The notes below the pieces were generated by a model that worked only from the letters and a program-made list of their open reading frames with translations, was not told the origin of the DNA and searched no databases. Both the position numbers and the translations under genes were made by a program. 64,000 nucleotides of DNA from Streptomyces sp. NRRL F-5122 (GTDB lineage: Bacteria > Actinomycetota > Actinomycetes > Streptomycetales > Streptomycetaceae): contig NZ_LMWH01000290.1 of assembly GCF_001507435.1 (NCBI RefSeq), positions 219,738 to 283,737 of the forward strand, in the 5' to 3' direction. Positions 1 to 9,746 of this stretch are shown here, piece by piece. Every line of letters starts with the position of its first letter. The first letter of the stretch is position 1.

Positions 1-1243
1 GTTGCCGCATCGCAAGCGCCGCCCGCGCAGCGGGGTCGTCGCGCGCGAAGGCGATCAGCAACCCGATGGCGAACATGGTCGGCAGCAGGGCGGATCCCCC
101 GTAGGAGAACAGCGGGAGAGGGACGCCGGCGATCGGCAGCAGGCCGAGCACCGCACCGATGTTGATCACCGCCTGAGCGGTGATCCAGGTCGTCACGCCT
201 CCCGCGGCATACCTCACGAAGGGGTCCTCCGTGCGTCCGGCCACGCGGATACCCGCATAGCCTAGAGCCGCGAAGAGGGCGAGCACCGACAGCGTCCCCG
301 CGAGGCCCAGTTCCTCACCGGTGACGGCGAAGATGAAGTCGGTGTGCGCTTCGGGCAGTTGGCCCCATTTCTCTACACTCGCACCAAGGCCGGAACCGAA
401 GATTCCACCGGAAGCCAGGGCGTAGATGCCGTGCACGGCCTGCCAGCAGTCGACCGGGCCCGACTGGGCCTCGGTCGCCCCGATGCAGGAGAGCCGGGCC
501 ATGCGGTTCGGGCTGGTCTTGATCAGGATCACGCCGATCGTTGCCGCGATGGACAGCACCGCGACGAACAGCCGGGTGGGGGCCCCGGCCAGCCACAGCA
601 GCCCGAAGAGGATCGCGGTCAGGATGATGGCCGTGCCCATGTCGCCGCCGAGCATGATCAGCCCGAGCAGCAGGAACGCCACCGGGACGAGCGGCACGAG
701 CATGTGCTTCCACTGTCCGAGCAGCCGCTTGTCCTGCTTGCGGGCGATCAGGTCGGCGCCCCACAGTACGAGGGCGAGCTTGCCGAACTCACTGGGCTGG
801 ATCTGGAAGGAGCCGCCGAGCGAGATCCAGTTCTGGTTGCCGTTGACCGACATCCCTATCCCGGGCACCTGCACCAGTGCCATCAGGAAGACAGCACCCG
901 CCAGTATCGGGTACGCCAGCGCCCGGTGGAGTTTCACGGGCATCCGCGACGCGACGAGCAGCAGCACGGCGCCGATGGAGGCGGCGAGGAACTGCTTCCG
1001 GAAGAAGTACGACCCCGGCAGCGACATCTGCAGCGCGGTGATCTGCGAGGCCGAGTAGACCATCACCAGGCCCAGCACGGTGATCAGCAGGCTTCCGCCG
1101 AGGATCAGGTAGTAGGCCGTGAGCGGGCGGTCCCAGGCCCGCCGGGCCCGGGTGACGAGACGGACCGCGGAGTTGTCGCGCGAGAAGCGGGGACCGGTGG
1201 GCCGCCCGGCCGGCCGCTGCACCGCACGGCTACTGGATGCCAC
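1..1243 (-). CDS. ftsW: FtsW, septal peptidoglycan glycosyltransferase (C-terminus beyond window)
   Basis: SEDS-family polytopic membrane protein that polymerises lipid II at the division septum together with FtsI. The frame stays open from a GTG at 1243 to the left edge, about 414 codons, so the 3' end is missing. A GAGG ribosome-binding site lies 6 nt before the GTG and an in-frame TGA lies two codons upstream, which fixes the start. The N-terminus is basic (about 40 residues) and leads into the first membrane segment, followed by a VMVYSASQI-like stretch typical of FtsW/RodA. It is the last gene visible in the minus-strand dcw cluster, 126 bp after murD. Confidence 0.93.
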   Translation of the reverse strand, partial: MASSSRAVQRPAGRPTGPRFSRDNSAVRLVTRARRAWDRPLTAYYLILGGSLLITVLGLVMVYSASQITALQMSLPGSYFFRKQFLAASIGAVLLLVASRMPVKLHRALAYPILAGAVFLMALVQVPGIGMSVNGNQNWISLGGSFQIQPSEFGKLALVLWGADLIARKQDKRLLGQWKHMLVPLVPVAFLLLGLIMLGGDMGTAIILTAILFGLLWLAGAPTRLFVAVLSIAATIGVILIKTSPNRMARLSCIGATEAQSGPVDCWQAVHGIYALASGGIFGSGLGASVEKWGQLPEAHTDFIFAVTGEELGLAGTLSVLALFAALGYAGIRVAGRTEDPFVRYAAGGVTTWITAQAVINIGAVLGLLPIAGVPLPLFSYGGSALLPTMFAIGLLIAFARDDPAARAALAMRQ

Positions 1244-1369
1244 CGGTCACCTCGCTGCACGGAGCGGTGCCGCCGGCGGGCAGCCGCCCGCGAAAGACCG
1301 ACCACGATGGCGTCGTCACGCGTCCCTCCCAGGGATCCCGGGCGCGCCCGGAGCGACCGGGGCCCGCCG

Positions 1370-2797
1370 TCAGGCGCCCGCGGTCCCGAGTTCGCGTACG
1401 GCCTCCGCGAACGCGTCCCCGCGCTTGTTGTAGTTCGCGAACATGTCCATGGAGGCGCAAGCGGGAGCCAACAGCACCGTGTCCCCGGAGTGCGCGAGCC
1501 GTCGCGCCTCCTGCACGGCCGCACGCATCGCCCCAGTGTCGGTCCGGTCGAGGTCGACGACGGGTACTTCCGGGGCGTGTCGCGTGAGGGCTTCACCGAT
1601 CAGCGCGCGATCCGCACCGATGAGCACCACACCGCGAAGCCGCTTCGCCGACCTGGCGACCAGTTCGTCGAAGGTGGCCCCCTTGGCGAGCCCGCCGGCG
1701 ATCCACACGATCGACTCGTACGCCGCCAACGAGGCTTCCGCCGCATGGGTGTTGGTGGCCTTGGAGTCGTCGACATAGGCGACCCCGTCCACGTCCGCCA
1801 CATGCGCGATGCGGTGGGCGTCCGGGGTGAAGGACCGCAGCCCCTCCCGTACGGCCCCGGCGGGCACCCCGAAGGCGCGCGCGAGGGCCGCCGCGGCAAG
1901 GGCGTTGGCGACGTTGTGCGGAGCCGGCGGGTTCACGTCGGAGACCTCGGCCAGCTCCTGTGCGTTCTTCTGCCGGCCCTCGACGAAGGCTCGATCGACC
2001 AGGATGCCGTCGACGACGCCGAGTTGGGACGGAGCGGGCGTGCCGAGGGTGAAGCCGATGGCCCGGCAGCCCTCCTCGACGTCCGCCTCGCGCACCAGGT
2101 CCTCGGTCGCCTTGTCGGCGACGTTGTAGACGCAGGCGACCCGATTGCCCTCGTAGATACGGCCCTTGTCGGCGACGTACGCCTCCATCGAGCCGTGCCA
2201 GTCGAGGTGGTCGGGCGCCAGGTTGAGCACCGCGGCGGAGTGGGCGCGCAGCGACGGGGCCCAGTGCAGCTGATAGCTGGACAGCTCCACCGCGAGGACG
2301 TCGTACTGCTCCTCGCCGAGGACGGCGTCCAGCAGCGAGACCCCGATGTTGCCGACGGCGGCCGTGCGCAGGCCCGCCGCCCGCAGGATCGAGGCGAGCA
2401 TCTGCACGGTGGTGGTCTTGCCGTTGGTCCCCGTGACAGCGAGCCAGGGGGCCGCGTCGGGGCCCCTCAGCCGCCAGGCCAGCTCGACATCGCCCCAGAC
2501 CGGTACACCGGCCTCGGCCGCCGCCGCGAACAGCGGCTTGTCGGGCCTCCAGCCGGGCGCGGTGACGATGAGGTCGGTGCCTTCGGGCAGGGTGGCGCCG
2601 TCGCCGAGCCGGACCGTGATGCCGAGCGCCTCCAGCTCGGCGGCCTGTGCCCGGGCCCGCTCGTCGTCGCCGTCGTTCACGACCGTGACGCGAGCGCCGA
2701 GCCCGTTGAGCACCTTGGCCGCCGGGACGCCGGAGACGCCGAGGCCGGCGACGGTGACGTGCTTCCCCTGCCAGTCGGTCACTTTTCCGCTGCCCAT
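1370..2797 (-). CDS. murD: UDP-N-acetylmuramoylalanine--D-glutamate ligase MurD
   Basis: Cytoplasmic ATP-dependent ligase that adds D-Glu to UDP-MurNAc-L-Ala. The 475-residue length is normal. An N-terminal nucleotide-binding Rossmann fold (VAGLGVSG, about residues 16-23) is followed by the Mur ligase P-loop TGTNGKTTT (about 122-130) and the usual C-terminal domain. The ATG at 2797 lies inside the end of mraY and lacks a clear ribosome-binding site. The GTG at 2782, which overlaps the mraY stop as GTGA, is a credible alternative start (470 residues). Translation is probably coupled to mraY. Confidence 0.95.
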   Translation of the reverse strand: MGSGKVTDWQGKHVTVAGLGVSGVPAAKVLNGLGARVTVVNDGDDERARAQAAELEALGITVRLGDGATLPEGTDLIVTAPGWRPDKPLFAAAAEAGVPVWGDVELAWRLRGPDAAPWLAVTGTNGKTTTVQMLASILRAAGLRTAAVGNIGVSLLDAVLGEEQYDVLAVELSSYQLHWAPSLRAHSAAVLNLAPDHLDWHGSMEAYVADKGRIYEGNRVACVYNVADKATEDLVREADVEEGCRAIGFTLGTPAPSQLGVVDGILVDRAFVEGRQKNAQELAEVSDVNPPAPHNVANALAAAALARAFGVPAGAVREGLRSFTPDAHRIAHVADVDGVAYVDDSKATNTHAAEASLAAYESIVWIAGGLAKGATFDELVARSAKRLRGVVLIGADRALIGEALTRHAPEVPVVDLDRTDTGAMRAAVQEARRLAHSGDTVLLAPACASMDMFANYNKRGDAFAEAVRELGTAGA

Positions 2798-3870
2798 CCC
2801 GCGTAGAAGATGCCAAGACCCACGATCACGCAGATTCCCTGAATGATCCAGAAGCGGACCACGACCAGGACTTCGGACCAGCCTTTGAGCTCGAAGTGGT
2901 GCTGGAGTGGCGCCATGCGGAAGACGCGGCGGCCGGTGAGGCGGAACGAGCCGACCTGGATGACGACCGACATGGTGATCAGGACGAAGAGGCCGCCCAG
3001 CAGCGCGAGCAGCAGCTCGGTGCGGGAGCAGATCGCGAGGCCGGCCAGCGCGCCGCCGAGGGCCAGCGATCCGGTGTCACCCATGAAGATCTTGGCGGGC
3101 GAGGTGTTCCACCACAGGAAGCCGAGGCAGGCGCCCATCAGCGCGGAGGAGACCACGGCCAGGTCGAGTGGATCTCGTACCTCGTAACAGGCGGCCGGGT
3201 TGGTCAGGGTCGCCGCGTTGGCGCAGGACTCCTGGAACTGCCAGACGCCGATGAACGTGTACGCGCCGAAGACGAGCACGGAGGCGCCGGTGGCGAGGCC
3301 GTCCAGACCGTCGGTCAGGTTCACGCCGTTCGACATCGCGAGGATCATGAACAGCGCCCAGATCACGAACAGCACCGGGCCGATCGTCCAGCCGAAGTCC
3401 TGGACGAAGGAGAGCTTGGTGGACGCCGGGGTGTTGCCGCGGGCGTCGGCGAACTGCAGTGCCAGTACGGCGAAGGCGATACCGACGATCAGCTGGCCGG
3501 CCATCTTCGCCTTGGCCCGCAGACCGAGCGAGCGCCGCTTGACGATCTTGATGTAGTCGTCGAGGAAGCCGACCAGGCCCATGCCGGCCATCAGGCCCAG
3601 CACCAGCACACCGGAGAAGGTCGGTGTGGCCGCCTTGTCGGTGGTCCAGCTCGTGATCACCTTGGACAGGAAGTAGGCGGCGATCGTCGCCAGGATGAAC
3701 GCGATGCCACCCATGGTCGGCGTGCCGCGCTTGCTGGCGTGCTCGCGCGGGCCGTCGTCGCGGATGTACTGCCCGTAGCCCTTGCGGGCCAGCAGCTTGA
3801 TCAGCAGTGGAGTGCCGATCAGGGTGAGGAAGAGGCCAATGACTCCTGCGAACAGGATCTGCTTCATCAT
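2779..3870 (-). CDS. mraY: Phospho-N-acetylmuramoyl-pentapeptide transferase MraY
   Basis: Integral membrane enzyme that transfers phospho-MurNAc-pentapeptide to undecaprenyl phosphate, giving lipid I. It has 363 residues with about ten hydrophobic segments. Family signatures are visible: TPTMGG near the N-terminus, [12 protein letters not shown] in the middle and FMGDTGS in the second half, which carry the Mg-binding aspartates. The ATG overlaps the murF stop in an ATGA, and the 3' end overlaps murD. A GAGG lies about 10 nt before the start. Confidence 0.97.
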   Translation of the reverse strand: MMKQILFAGVIGLFLTLIGTPLLIKLLARKGYGQYIRDDGPREHASKRGTPTMGGIAFILATIAAYFLSKVITSWTTDKAATPTFSGVLVLGLMAGMGLVGFLDDYIKIVKRRSLGLRAKAKMAGQLIVGIAFAVLALQFADARGNTPASTKLSFVQDFGWTIGPVLFVIWALFMILAMSNGVNLTDGLDGLATGASVLVFGAYTFIGVWQFQESCANAATLTNPAACYEVRDPLDLAVVSSALMGACLGFLWWNTSPAKIFMGDTGSLALGGALAGLAICSRTELLLALLGGLFVLITMSVVIQVGSFRLTGRRVFRMAPLQHHFELKGWSEVLVVVRFWIIQGICVIVGLGIFYAGWAAEK

Positions 3871-5282
3871 CGGGCGGCAACCTCACCCTCGGCACCGGTC
3901 TCGAGCAGCGCCTGGGCCACACTCTCGAGCCCGACCGACCGGGACGCCTTCACGAGTACGACGTCTCCTGGGCGCAGCTCGCTGCGCAACAGGTCGATCG
4001 CCGCCTGTGCGTCGGACACGTGCACCGACTCCTCACCCCACGAACCCTCGTTATATGCGCCCAGTTGCAGCCAGGACGCTTCCCTGCCCCCGACCGCGAC
4101 GAGCTTGCTGACGTTGAGCCGGACGGCGAGCCGCCCGACCGCGTCGTGCTCGGCGAGCGCCTCGTCCCCGAGCTCGGCCATCTTGCCGAGCACCGCCCAC
4201 GTACGACGTCCCTTGCCCATCGCCACGAGCGCGCGCAGTGCGGCTCGCATGGACTCGGGGTTCGCGTTGTAGGCGTCGTTGACGACCGTCACGCCGTCCG
4301 GGCGCTCGGTGACCTCCATCCGCCAACGGGAGAGGGTGCCCGCCTCGGAGAGCGCGGTTGCGATCTCCTCCGCGGACATGCCCAGCTCATGGGCGACGGC
4401 GGCCGCGGCGAGCGCGTTCGACACGTGGTGCTCACCGTACAGGCGCATGGTCACATCGCTGCACCCGGAGGGTGTGTGAAGGCTGAAGGCCGGCTGTCCA
4501 CTGTCCGTGAGTCTCACGTTCTCGGCGCGAACGTCCGCTTCGTCGGACTCTCCGAAAAGGACCACCTTCGCCGCCGTACGGGACGCCATGGCCCGCACGA
4601 GCGGATCGTCCGCGTTGAGCACCGCGATGCCGCCCTCGTCCTTGGAGGGCAGGCTTTCGACGAGTTCGCCCTTTGCCAGCGCGATCTGCTCACGGCCGCC
4701 GAACTCGCCGATGTGGGCGGTGCCGACGTTCAGCACCAGCCCGATCCGCGGCGGGGTCAGACCCGTGAGGTAACGGATGTGCCCGATCCCCCGCGCCCCC
4801 ATCTCCAGCACGAGGAACCTCGTCTCCTCGGTGGCGCTGAGGGCCGTGAGCGGCAGCCCGATCTCGTTGTTGAGCGAGCCGGGCGTCCACACCGTCGGCG
4901 CCTTGTGCTGGAGCACCTGGGCGATGAGGTCCTTGGTGCTGGTCTTGCCGGCGGAACCGGTGAGGGCGACCACGGTCGCCCCCAGCCGCCGCACCACGTG
5001 GCGCGCGAGGGCGCCGAGGGCCGCCTGCACGTCGTCCACGACGATCGCGGGCACGCCGACGGGGCGGGACGCCAGCACGGCGGCGGCGCCCGCCTCGACC
5101 ACCGCCGGGGCGAAGTCGTGCCCGTCCACGTGCTCGCCGACGAAGGCGACGAAGAGGCCGCCGGGCTCCACCTCACGGGAGTCCCGCACGACCGGCGCGG
5201 TCACCTGGACGGACGGGTCCGGTATGTCATGCATCTGCCCGCCGACGACTGTGGCGATCTCGGCGAGGGAGAGGGCGATCAC
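3867..5282 (-). CDS. murF: UDP-N-acetylmuramoyl-tripeptide--D-alanyl-D-alanine ligase MurF
   Basis: Adds the D-Ala-D-Ala dipeptide to the muramoyl tripeptide. The GTG at 5282 gives 471 residues beginning [15 protein letters not shown], the usual MurF N-terminus. The frame is open further upstream, but that extension only shadows the end of murE. The P-loop [10 protein letters not shown] and a Mur ligase central domain are present. The GTG lies a few bases after the murE stop (TGA at 5287-5289), and the 3' end overlaps mraY by four bases, so murE, murF and mraY are probably translationally coupled. Confidence 0.94.
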   Translation of the reverse strand: MIALSLAEIATVVGGQMHDIPDPSVQVTAPVVRDSREVEPGGLFVAFVGEHVDGHDFAPAVVEAGAAAVLASRPVGVPAIVVDDVQAALGALARHVVRRLGATVVALTGSAGKTSTKDLIAQVLQHKAPTVWTPGSLNNEIGLPLTALSATEETRFLVLEMGARGIGHIRYLTGLTPPRIGLVLNVGTAHIGEFGGREQIALAKGELVESLPSKDEGGIAVLNADDPLVRAMASRTAAKVVLFGESDEADVRAENVRLTDSGQPAFSLHTPSGCSDVTMRLYGEHHVSNALAAAAVAHELGMSAEEIATALSEAGTLSRWRMEVTERPDGVTVVNDAYNANPESMRAALRALVAMGKGRRTWAVLGKMAELGDEALAEHDAVGRLAVRLNVSKLVAVGGREASWLQLGAYNEGSWGEESVHVSDAQAAIDLLRSELRPGDVVLVKASRSVGLESVAQALLETGAEGEVAAR

Positions 5283-5286
5283 AAGT

Positions 5287-6990
5287 TCATCCCTGGGTCT
5301 TCTGGATAGCTTCGCGAAGCACCTGGCGGTCGTCGAAGGGACGGACCACCCCGGCGATGTCCTGGCCCTGTTCGTGGCCCTTGCCCGCGACCAGCACGGT
5401 GTCCCCGGGCCGCGCACGGGCCACGGCGGCGGCGATGGCGGCGGCCCGGTCCTCGAAGACCTGCACCTCGCCCCGTTCGTGTGCGGGTACGGAGGCCGCA
5501 CCCTCCAGCATGGTCGCGAGGATCGCGAGAGGATCCTCGGAGCGCGGGTTGTCGGAGGTCAGCACGGCCGTGTCGGCGAGCCGGGCCGCGGCGGCGCCCA
5601 TCGGGGCGCGTTTGGTGGTGTCCCGGTCGCCGCCGCAGCCGAGCACGATGTGCAGTTTGCCCTCGGTGACCTTGCGCAGGGCGCGCAGCACCGATTCGAC
5701 GGCGTCGGTCTTGTGGGCGTAGTCGACCACCGCGAGGTAGGGCTGCCCGGCGTCCACGCGCTCCAGGCGGCCTGGGACGCCCGGCACGGCGGCGATGCCG
5801 TCGGCGGCGGTCTGCGGGTCGATGCCGGCCGTGGCGAGGGCGACGATCGCGGCGAGGGTGTTGGCCACGTTGAAGGGGCCCGGGAGCGGCGACTTGGCGG
5901 AGATGCGCAGGCCCTCGGGACCGAACACGGTGAAGGCCGAGTCGAGCCGGCCGATCCGGACGTCCTCGGCGCGCCAGTCGGCGTCCGGATGGCCCTCGGC
6001 CGAGTACGTGACGACCGGGACCCCGGCCTCCTTGACGAGCCTGCGGCCGTACTCGTCGTCGAAGTTGACGACGCCGATCCGGCTGCGCTTCTCGGTGAAC
6101 AGCTGCGCCTTGGCCCGGAAGTAGTCCTCCATGTCGGAGTGGAACTCCATGTGTTCCGGGCTGAGGTTGGTGAAGACCGCGACGTCGAAGACGCAGCCGT
6201 CGACCCTGCCGAGGACCAGCGCATGGCTGGAGACCTCCATGGCGACCGCCTCGACCCCGCGCTCGCGCATGACCGCGAACAGGGCCTGCAGGTCCGTGGC
6301 TTCGGGCGTGGTGCGCTCGGACTTGATGCGCTCGTCGCCGATGCGCATCTCGACCGTGCCGATGAGGCCGGTGCTGCGGGTCGTGCGCAGCCCGCCCTCG
6401 ACGAGATAGGCGGTCGTGGTCTTGCCGGAGGTACCGGTGATGCCGATCTGGAGCAGGTCCCGTCCCGGGTGGCCGTAGATCGTCGCCGCCAGTTCGCCCA
6501 TCCGTCCGCGCGGATCGTCGGCGACCAGGACAGGCAGCCCGGTGGCGGCGGCGCGCTCGGCGCCCGTCGGGTCGGTCAGCACGGCGACCGCGCCGAGACC
6601 GGCGGCCTGGGTGACGAAGTCGGCACCGTGCAGCCGGGCGCCCGGGAGCGCGGCGTACAGGTCGCCCGGGCGGACCGCGCGCGAGTCATGGGTGATGCCC
6701 GTGACCTCGGCGGGGTTCTCCGGTGCGGTGGCACCCAGCTGGCCGGCGAGCTCCGCGAGGGATGTGGCGGAGACCTGAACCGGTCGCGGCGGCCCCGGAT
6801 ACGTCACGGAAGCGCCTTTCTGGGAAGTGGGGGACTGATCAGCGTGTGGCACGGCGGTGAGCGTACCGGGCGTGCCCCCACCGGAGCGAAAAGGGAGCCC
6901 GCGCGCAGCGCGCTCCGGCGCCGGCGGTGGTGGGAGGCAGGTGGGCGAAGGCGGGGCGTGGTTCCCGGGATCGGGGGTGATCGATGTCAC
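5287..6990 (-). CDS. murE: UDP-N-acetylmuramoyl-tripeptide synthetase MurE (DAP-adding)
   Basis: Adds diaminopimelate to UDP-MurNAc-L-Ala-D-Glu. The P-loop GITGTSGKTTT and the DNPRSEDP motif are visible; DNPR is the signature of DAP-adding MurE, consistent with the LL-DAP wall of Streptomyces. The GTG at 6990 has AGGA 8 nt upstream and gives 567 residues, including a poorly structured N-terminal extension of about 60 residues. The GTG at 6807, with AAAGG 7 nt upstream, would remove that extension and start at VTYPGPPRPV. Streptomyces homologues are, as I recall, annotated with the longer form. Confidence 0.94.
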   Translation of the reverse strand: MTSITPDPGNHAPPSPTCLPPPPAPERAARGLPFRSGGGTPGTLTAVPHADQSPTSQKGASVTYPGPPRPVQVSATSLAELAGQLGATAPENPAEVTGITHDSRAVRPGDLYAALPGARLHGADFVTQAAGLGAVAVLTDPTGAERAAATGLPVLVADDPRGRMGELAATIYGHPGRDLLQIGITGTSGKTTTAYLVEGGLRTTRSTGLIGTVEMRIGDERIKSERTTPEATDLQALFAVMRERGVEAVAMEVSSHALVLGRVDGCVFDVAVFTNLSPEHMEFHSDMEDYFRAKAQLFTEKRSRIGVVNFDDEYGRRLVKEAGVPVVTYSAEGHPDADWRAEDVRIGRLDSAFTVFGPEGLRISAKSPLPGPFNVANTLAAIVALATAGIDPQTAADGIAAVPGVPGRLERVDAGQPYLAVVDYAHKTDAVESVLRALRKVTEGKLHIVLGCGGDRDTTKRAPMGAAAARLADTAVLTSDNPRSEDPLAILATMLEGAASVPAHERGEVQVFEDRAAAIAAAVARARPGDTVLVAGKGHEQGQDIAGVVRPFDDRQVLREAIQKTQG

Positions 6991-7024
6991 GAGCTGGTTC
7001 CTGGTGGTCTTCCCGTAGTGCTGA

Positions 7025-8983
7025 TCATGGCGAGAACGTGACGGGCAGCTTCGCGGCCGCGGCCCCGGTGGGTGGGACCTGGAGGGTCTTCAGGGCGAAC
7101 TCCATGACCTGCTTGAAGACGGGTCCGCAGATCTGACCGCCGTAGTAGCTGCCCTTGGTGGCGTTCTGGATGGCGCAGTAGACGGTCACCCGGGGGTTGT
7201 CCGCGGGGGCGAACCCGGCGAAGGAGGAGGTGTAACCGCGGTACTTGCCGGTGGCCGGATCCACGCGGTTCGCCGTACCCGTCTTACCCGCGACCCGGTA
7301 GCCGGGGATGCGGGCCGCGACGCCCGTGCCCTCCCGGTCGTCCACGACGGACTCCAGCATCTGGGCGAGGGTCTTCGCCGTTCTTTCGCTGACGACCCTG
7401 GACTCCTGCGGTTTCGCGGCCGGTGTGAAGCGGCCGTCCGCGCCCTTCGTGCCGCGCACCAGGCTCGGCTCGACGCGGACGCCGCCGTTGGCGATGGTCG
7501 AGTAGACGGAGGCGGCCTGGACCGCGTTGATCGACACGCCCTGGCCGAAAGGAATCGTGTACTGCTGCGACGTCGACCATTTCTCGGGCGGCGCGAGGAT
7601 GCCTCTCGTCTCACCGGGGAAGCCCAGGCCGGTGGAACTGCCGATGCCGAATTTGCGCAGGTACGAATACAGGACCCGGTTGGCCTCCGGCTGCGTCTTG
7701 CCGAGCTGGCCGGTCGCCAGGATCGTACCGATGTTGCTGGACTTGGCGAGGACCCCGTTCAGCGTCAGGTTCCAGGTCTCGTGGTCGACGTCGTCCTGGA
7801 AGAGGCGGTCGCCGCGGTGCAGCCGGTTGGGCACGACGACATGGGTCATCGGGGTGGCGACGTTCTCCTGCAGCACGGCGGCCATCGACATCACCTTGGC
7901 GGTGGAGCCGGGCTCGTAGGCGTCCTGGACGGCCGCGTTGCCGAGGGCCGCGGCATTGGCCTTGGACAGGTCGTTGGGATCGAAGCCCGGCGAGTTCGCC
8001 ATGGCGAGGATCTGGCCGGTGCGGGTGTCCTGCACGACCACATAGCCGCGGTCCGCATGGGACGTCTTCACCTGCTGGGTGATGGCGTTCTGGGCCGCCC
8101 ACTGGATGTCGCGGTCGATGGTCAGCTCCACGTCGGAGCCGGCCACGGCGGGCGTCTCGGCGGAACCGGCGGTGGGCACGAGCCGGCCGCCGGACTGCGC
8201 GTAGCGGATCTTGCCGTCCTTGCCCGCCAGATCCTCGTCCAGCTGCTGCTCGATGCCGCCGCCGCCCTTGCCGTCGGCGTTGACCCAGCCCAGTATCCCG
8301 GCGGCGAGCTCGCCGTTCGGGTAGACGCGCTTGTTGGTGGGCTCGGCGAGGACGCCGGCGAGGACGTTGACCGTCCCCTTGTCGCTCCTGGCCTTGTCGG
8401 CGAGCGTGTTCTTCAGGTCCTTGATCTGGTTCCACACCTGCGGGGTGCGCCGGCGGGCCAGCAGGACGTAGCGGGTGTGCGGGGTCCTGAGCTTCTTCGC
8501 GACCAGGGCGGCGTCCTGGTCGATGATCGGGGCGAGCAGCGCGGCGGCCTGCTCGGGGGCGTCCGGTGTCCCGGTGGCCTTCGCCGTGAACAGCGTCGGG
8601 TCGGCCGTGATGTCGTACGCGTCCACGCTGGTCGCGAGCTCCACCCCGTTGCGGTCCGTGATCTCGCCGCGTACGGCGGCCAGCGTCCGGCCCACATAGC
8701 GGTTCTGATCGGCCTTGGCGGCGTATGCGCTCGCGTCCACGGCCTGCACCTGGAGCAACCGTACGACGAAGACGAGCAGGACCAGGGTGAGGGCGAGGCC
8801 GACCAGGCGCAGCCGGGGGCGCGGGTTGCCCAGCCTGATACGCGGGGCGGGCACGCGGGCCGGGGCGGGGCGGCGTACGGGTCGGGCACCGGAGCCCGGG
8901 TGACGCCGTGCGTCCGGGCGCACGGGACGAGCGGGCCGCGCGGGGCCGGGCACGCGGCGGCGCGGCGGTTCCCTGTCGGACAC
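7025..8983 (-). CDS. ftsI: Division transpeptidase FtsI (class B PBP)
   Basis: Septal peptidoglycan D,D-transpeptidase working with FtsW. About 60 Arg/Pro-rich cytoplasmic residues precede one membrane anchor (LVGLALTLVLLVFVVRLLQV), then a PBP dimerisation domain and a transpeptidase domain. The three active-site motifs are present: STAK (nucleophile Ser), SSN and KTG (GKTGTANR). The GTG at 8983 (652 residues) has AGGTG 6 nt upstream. Another GTG at 8992 overlaps the ftsL stop as GTGA and is also possible. Confidence 0.95.
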   Translation of the reverse strand: MSDREPPRRRVPGPARPARPVRPDARRHPGSGARPVRRPAPARVPAPRIRLGNPRPRLRLVGLALTLVLLVFVVRLLQVQAVDASAYAAKADQNRYVGRTLAAVRGEITDRNGVELATSVDAYDITADPTLFTAKATGTPDAPEQAAALLAPIIDQDAALVAKKLRTPHTRYVLLARRRTPQVWNQIKDLKNTLADKARSDKGTVNVLAGVLAEPTNKRVYPNGELAAGILGWVNADGKGGGGIEQQLDEDLAGKDGKIRYAQSGGRLVPTAGSAETPAVAGSDVELTIDRDIQWAAQNAITQQVKTSHADRGYVVVQDTRTGQILAMANSPGFDPNDLSKANAAALGNAAVQDAYEPGSTAKVMSMAAVLQENVATPMTHVVVPNRLHRGDRLFQDDVDHETWNLTLNGVLAKSSNIGTILATGQLGKTQPEANRVLYSYLRKFGIGSSTGLGFPGETRGILAPPEKWSTSQQYTIPFGQGVSINAVQAASVYSTIANGGVRVEPSLVRGTKGADGRFTPAAKPQESRVVSERTAKTLAQMLESVVDDREGTGVAARIPGYRVAGKTGTANRVDPATGKYRGYTSSFAGFAPADNPRVTVYCAIQNATKGSYYGGQICGPVFKQVMEFALKTLQVPPTGAAAAKLPVTFSP

Positions 8984-8988
8984 TTCCG

Positions 8989-9555
8989 TCACCTGCCGGG
9001 GGTCTTGGAGGGGTGTGCGGGCGCAGTGGAGGACGCGGGCGGAGCGGAGGGGGCGGCCGGGGCCGTGGTGGACGCGGGCGCGGAGGCCGTCGCCGCACGC
9101 CGGGTCGACGACGGCGACGGCGCCTTGCTCGGGCCGGAGCCGATCGCCATGGGCGGGCGCACGGCCGCGGGGCTCGCCGCGGACTGCTCGGCCGCGGCCG
9201 AGGGGACGCCCTTGACGGTGCCGTCGGGGTTCAGGAAGGCGGGGTCGCCGCCCGGGACCATCCCGAGCTCGTGGGCGCGGCGCTGGAGCGCGTCGGGTGC
9301 CGAGTAGGTGTCCACGTCCCGCTGGAGGGCCTGCTCCTCGTCGGTGAGGTTCTTGGTCTGCCGCTGGAGGTCGTCGAGCTTGAACGCGCCTTCGCTCAGC
9401 GCGGAGTTCAGCACGAGCAGCACGATGAGCCCGCCGCCCAGCAGCACGACGACGAGCAGCACGAAGGGGGTCCGTGCGGCACCGGCGGCACCACCGGTGG
9501 GAATCAGCCGCGCGAGCCGGGCGGCCCGCCCTCTGAGTCGGGGTTTCGCGCTCAC
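8989..9555 (-). CDS. ftsL: FtsL-like bitopic division protein
   Basis: A 188-residue protein at the FtsL position between rsmH and ftsI. It has a short basic cytoplasmic part, one membrane segment (FVLLVVVLLGGGLIVLLVLNSAL) and an extracytoplasmic heptad-like stretch (LDDLQRQTKNLTDEEQALQRDV), then the motif RAHELGMVPGGDPAFL and a Ser/Pro/Ala-rich tail. That layout fits FtsL/septum-initiator proteins, which join FtsQ and DivIC to activate FtsWI. The GTG at 9555 has GGAGG 4-5 nt upstream. Its first bases overlap the stop of the small upstream ORF as GTGA. Confidence 0.85.
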   Translation of the reverse strand: MSAKPRLRGRAARLARLIPTGGAAGAARTPFVLLVVVLLGGGLIVLLVLNSALSEGAFKLDDLQRQTKNLTDEEQALQRDVDTYSAPDALQRRAHELGMVPGGDPAFLNPDGTVKGVPSAAAEQSAASPAAVRPPMAIGSGPSKAPSPSSTRRAATASAPASTTAPAAPSAPPASSTAPAHPSKTPGR

Positions 9556-9746
9556 ACACCCTCCCGCCGCACCGCCATGCCCGTACGCCTCCTCTTCGGC
9601 CACCGCGGCTCCCGGGGCGGTCCGGTGGAGCCGGCGAGCGGCTCCGTCCGGGCCGGGGCCTCGGGCCGGGGCGGGATCTCCTCGGTGGCCCGGCCGCCCG
9701 CAGGCACGCCGCTCCTGGTCACTCCCACCCCTTTCGTCCGGCTCAC
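9552..9746 (-). CDS. Small basic proline-rich ORF between rsmH and ftsL
   Basis: A 64-codon ORF I do not recognise. Its GTG overlaps the rsmH stop as GTGA, and its TGA overlaps the ftsL GTG as GTGA, so it fills the gap exactly. A GAGGA lies about 6 nt before the start. Counting codons, 58 of 64 end in G or C (about 91%), against about 73% at positions one and two, the skew expected of a translated Streptomyces gene. The product would be Arg/Pro/Gly-rich with no hydrophobic segment. Its role may be only to couple translation of ftsL to rsmH. An in-frame extension of ftsL over the same DNA exists but lacks these signals. Confidence 0.55.
   Translation of the reverse strand: MSRTKGVGVTRSGVPAGGRATEEIPPRPEAPARTEPLAGSTGPPREPRWPKRRRTGMAVRREGV

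Noticed and set aside
344..2806. Long 820-codon plus-strand frame opposite ftsW and murD
   Set aside because: Antisense shadow of two certain genes; Asp/Arg/Gly-rich low-complexity product with no family motif, as expected in GC-rich DNA.
4777..7041. 754-codon plus-strand frame opposite murE and murF
   Set aside because: Shadow frame; the minus strand carries intact Mur ligases with all motifs.
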